Part shown: in pieces, positions 62,770 to 64,000 of the stretch | How the letters are laid out: each line of letters starts with the position of its first letter | Position numbering within the stretch: position 1 is the first letter of the stretch | DNA from: Aplectana chamaeleonis | Lineage: Eukaryota > Nematoda > Chromadorea > Rhabditida > Cosmocercidae | Assembly (NCBI GenBank): GCA_029168955.1 | Contig: JAPDOI010000368.1 | Span: forward strand, 310,001-374,000 | DNA: 64,000 nt | Direction: 5' to 3' | The notes under the pieces: generated by a model | The model's database searches: none | What the model saw: only the letters and a program-made list of their open reading frames with translations | What the model was told of the DNA's origin: nothing | Made by a program: the position numbers and the translations under genes

Positions 62770-63328
62770 CTTTGCAACTTTCATTTGAGACCCTGAGTCG
62801 GTCGGTCTGATATAGAAATGCAGCTGATATAATCATTTCATACCCTTGTGGCAATCGGTACCGCACGGTATTTGGAGTTTACTCTCAACAGATGTTCCTG
62901 GTCAGCTATTTATCGAATATTTCTCATTTATTTCTTGACTACTACGCGGCCGCGACCAGCCTTCGGTGCAGCCTTCGGCCTTTGGCTGCACCGTCTTGCA
63001 AGGGAGGAAAAACCCGGGTGTGGGCTAATCTTACCGTAAGTGCGGTTTCGGGAAGTGCGAATCAGTGGAAATCCGAAATAGTGAAAATCTGCTGTAATAA
63101 CGCTGACGAGCCCTGAATTAAAAAACGACGTTCCTTCTACTCTTATTTTCTTCCAGCCTCCAAAGCGATATCATGGTCATATTTTTGGTGTTTCGCCGCC
63201 ATTTTCTCCACTCCTCTACAATCTTGTAGGTTCTGCTTCGTATCCATGATGACTTACTTGACTTGATCGGTTGGTTTTCGCCTGACGCGGTCATTCCGCA
63301 AGTTCACCGAGGTGTGCCGTCCTAGTAG
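62770..63328. other. DNA between mariner and RTE-like fragment
   Basis: No gene is seen. The part nearest 63328 is probably the 3' untranslated tail of the RTE-like element on the minus strand, but its end cannot be placed. CAGCCTTCGGTGCAGCCTTC at ~62956 is a local tandem and hairpin patch. Confidence 0.4.
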
Positions 63329-64000
63329 TCAGCCGTGTCCATTTTCACGGTCTTCACCCACAATTTGAACACATTCCATCCAGCTGTCACTATTCCATTT
63401 CCTGCGAAACGAAACATCGCGCCTGAACTGTTTTTCGATGCCGAGTGACTTCAAATCCTCTTTAACCACATCCGTCCAGAACTTTCGCCTACGCCCAGGT
63501 GGCCGTTTCCAGATAGGATTTGGAAGCATTCTTAAAGCGTGTTGTATGAGACGATCCGGCGTTCTTCTTAGTATACGCCCGAGCAGTCGAAGTCGACTTT
63601 CCCTTGCTGCTTAATATGGCGTTGGGAGATCCTGGCACCTCTCTCGTGTCAAGCGTTGATGTACTGCGTCAATTTCCTTGTAAAGGTCTTCGTTATGGCA
63701 TACACGCGGCCAGAAATATCCAAGCAAACGCCTGAAAAGCTTCCTCTCCGTGCAATCCAACCTTTCCATCTGCGTCTTCGGTGCTGCCCACGTCTCCGAT
63801 CCGTACATCATGATATGGCGAATAGCGGACAGGTAGACGCGCAACTTGACTTCCTTCGCGATGGTGGTAGACCACAAACACTTGGTTAGAGAATTAAATG
63901 CAGTCGTAGCTTTCGCACATCGTTGTCGAATATCCGCTGCATAACTACCATCGTCCTTCAGCAAACAGCCCAAATAACAGAAATCGTCCACCAGTTCGAT
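63329..64000 (-). pseudogene. RTE-like non-LTR retrotransposon, 3' end of ORF2 (reverse transcriptase C-terminus)
   Basis: Only the C-terminal ~220 codons are inside the window; the 5' part lies beyond 64000. The reading begins IELVDDFCYLGCLLKDDG and contains RQRCAKATTAFNSL, RHIMMYGSETWA and ERLDCTERKLFRRLLGY, the block that follows the polymerase domain in RTE/endonuclease-reverse transcriptases. After …RERCQDLPTPY an in-frame TAA (63611-63613) interrupts. The same frame resumes with AARESRLRLLGRILRRTPDR and the typical tail RPPGRRRKFWTDVVKEDL, then FRRDVSFRRKWN, ending at 63329. Apart from the stop the frame is undamaged, so the copy is fairly young. Such elements are abundant in strongylid nematodes. 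Confidence 0.85.

Overview
The window looks like intergenic-rich DNA from a nematode. The support is one protein-coding gene with 14 exons whose introns are mostly 58-112 bp and end in TTTTCAG or TTTCAG, dense short inverted-repeat DNA transposons, a mariner-family transposase relic, and the 3' end of an RTE-like non-LTR reverse transcriptase whose C-terminus resembles elements common in strongylid (hookworm-type) genomes. 'Nematode' is well supported; 'clade V / strongylid' is an inference from the transposons, and no species call is possible.

Layout. 1-22.2 kb is transposon-built. Two copies of a ~2 kb composite block (1-~2030 and 17825-~19862) are made of abutting non-autonomous elements that share palindromic GCCTTTAAAGGC ends. 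Between them lie a 412 bp foldback MITE, a 7.15 kb giant inverted repeat (5190-12337) whose arms each hold three ~512 bp tandem repeats, a pair of abutting ~450 bp MITEs and a 2.15 kb element with terminal inverted repeats. 22-36 kb is mostly unassigned DNA, interrupted by a 1.63 kb near-perfect palindrome (26379-28005) built from CCGGCTGAG-type repeats and by smaller foldbacks.

36.7-42.5 kb holds the only complete gene I can support: a type-B carboxylesterase of 560 residues (14 exons, all GT-AG, frame kept at every junction) with oxyanion HGGG, nucleophile GQSAG, and acid and histidine motifs in the expected order. It has a TATA box ~110 bp upstream and AATAAA signals 0.36-0.44 kb downstream.

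42.9-64 kb returns to repeats: at least seven more foldbacks, a 20 x 22 bp minisatellite inside an inverted repeat, an 806 bp hAT-type MITE with a perfect 8 bp target duplication, further TTTAAAGG-family copies with nested insertions, a 247 bp tandem array broken by one of them, an internally deleted mariner, and at the right edge an RTE-like reverse-transcriptase fragment with an in-frame stop.

There is no operon or multi-gene pathway to describe. What unifies the window is hairpin-forming DNA of many unrelated families. I found no rRNA, tRNA, CRISPR or prokaryotic-type features by eye. All similarity statements come from reading the sequence, not from database searches.
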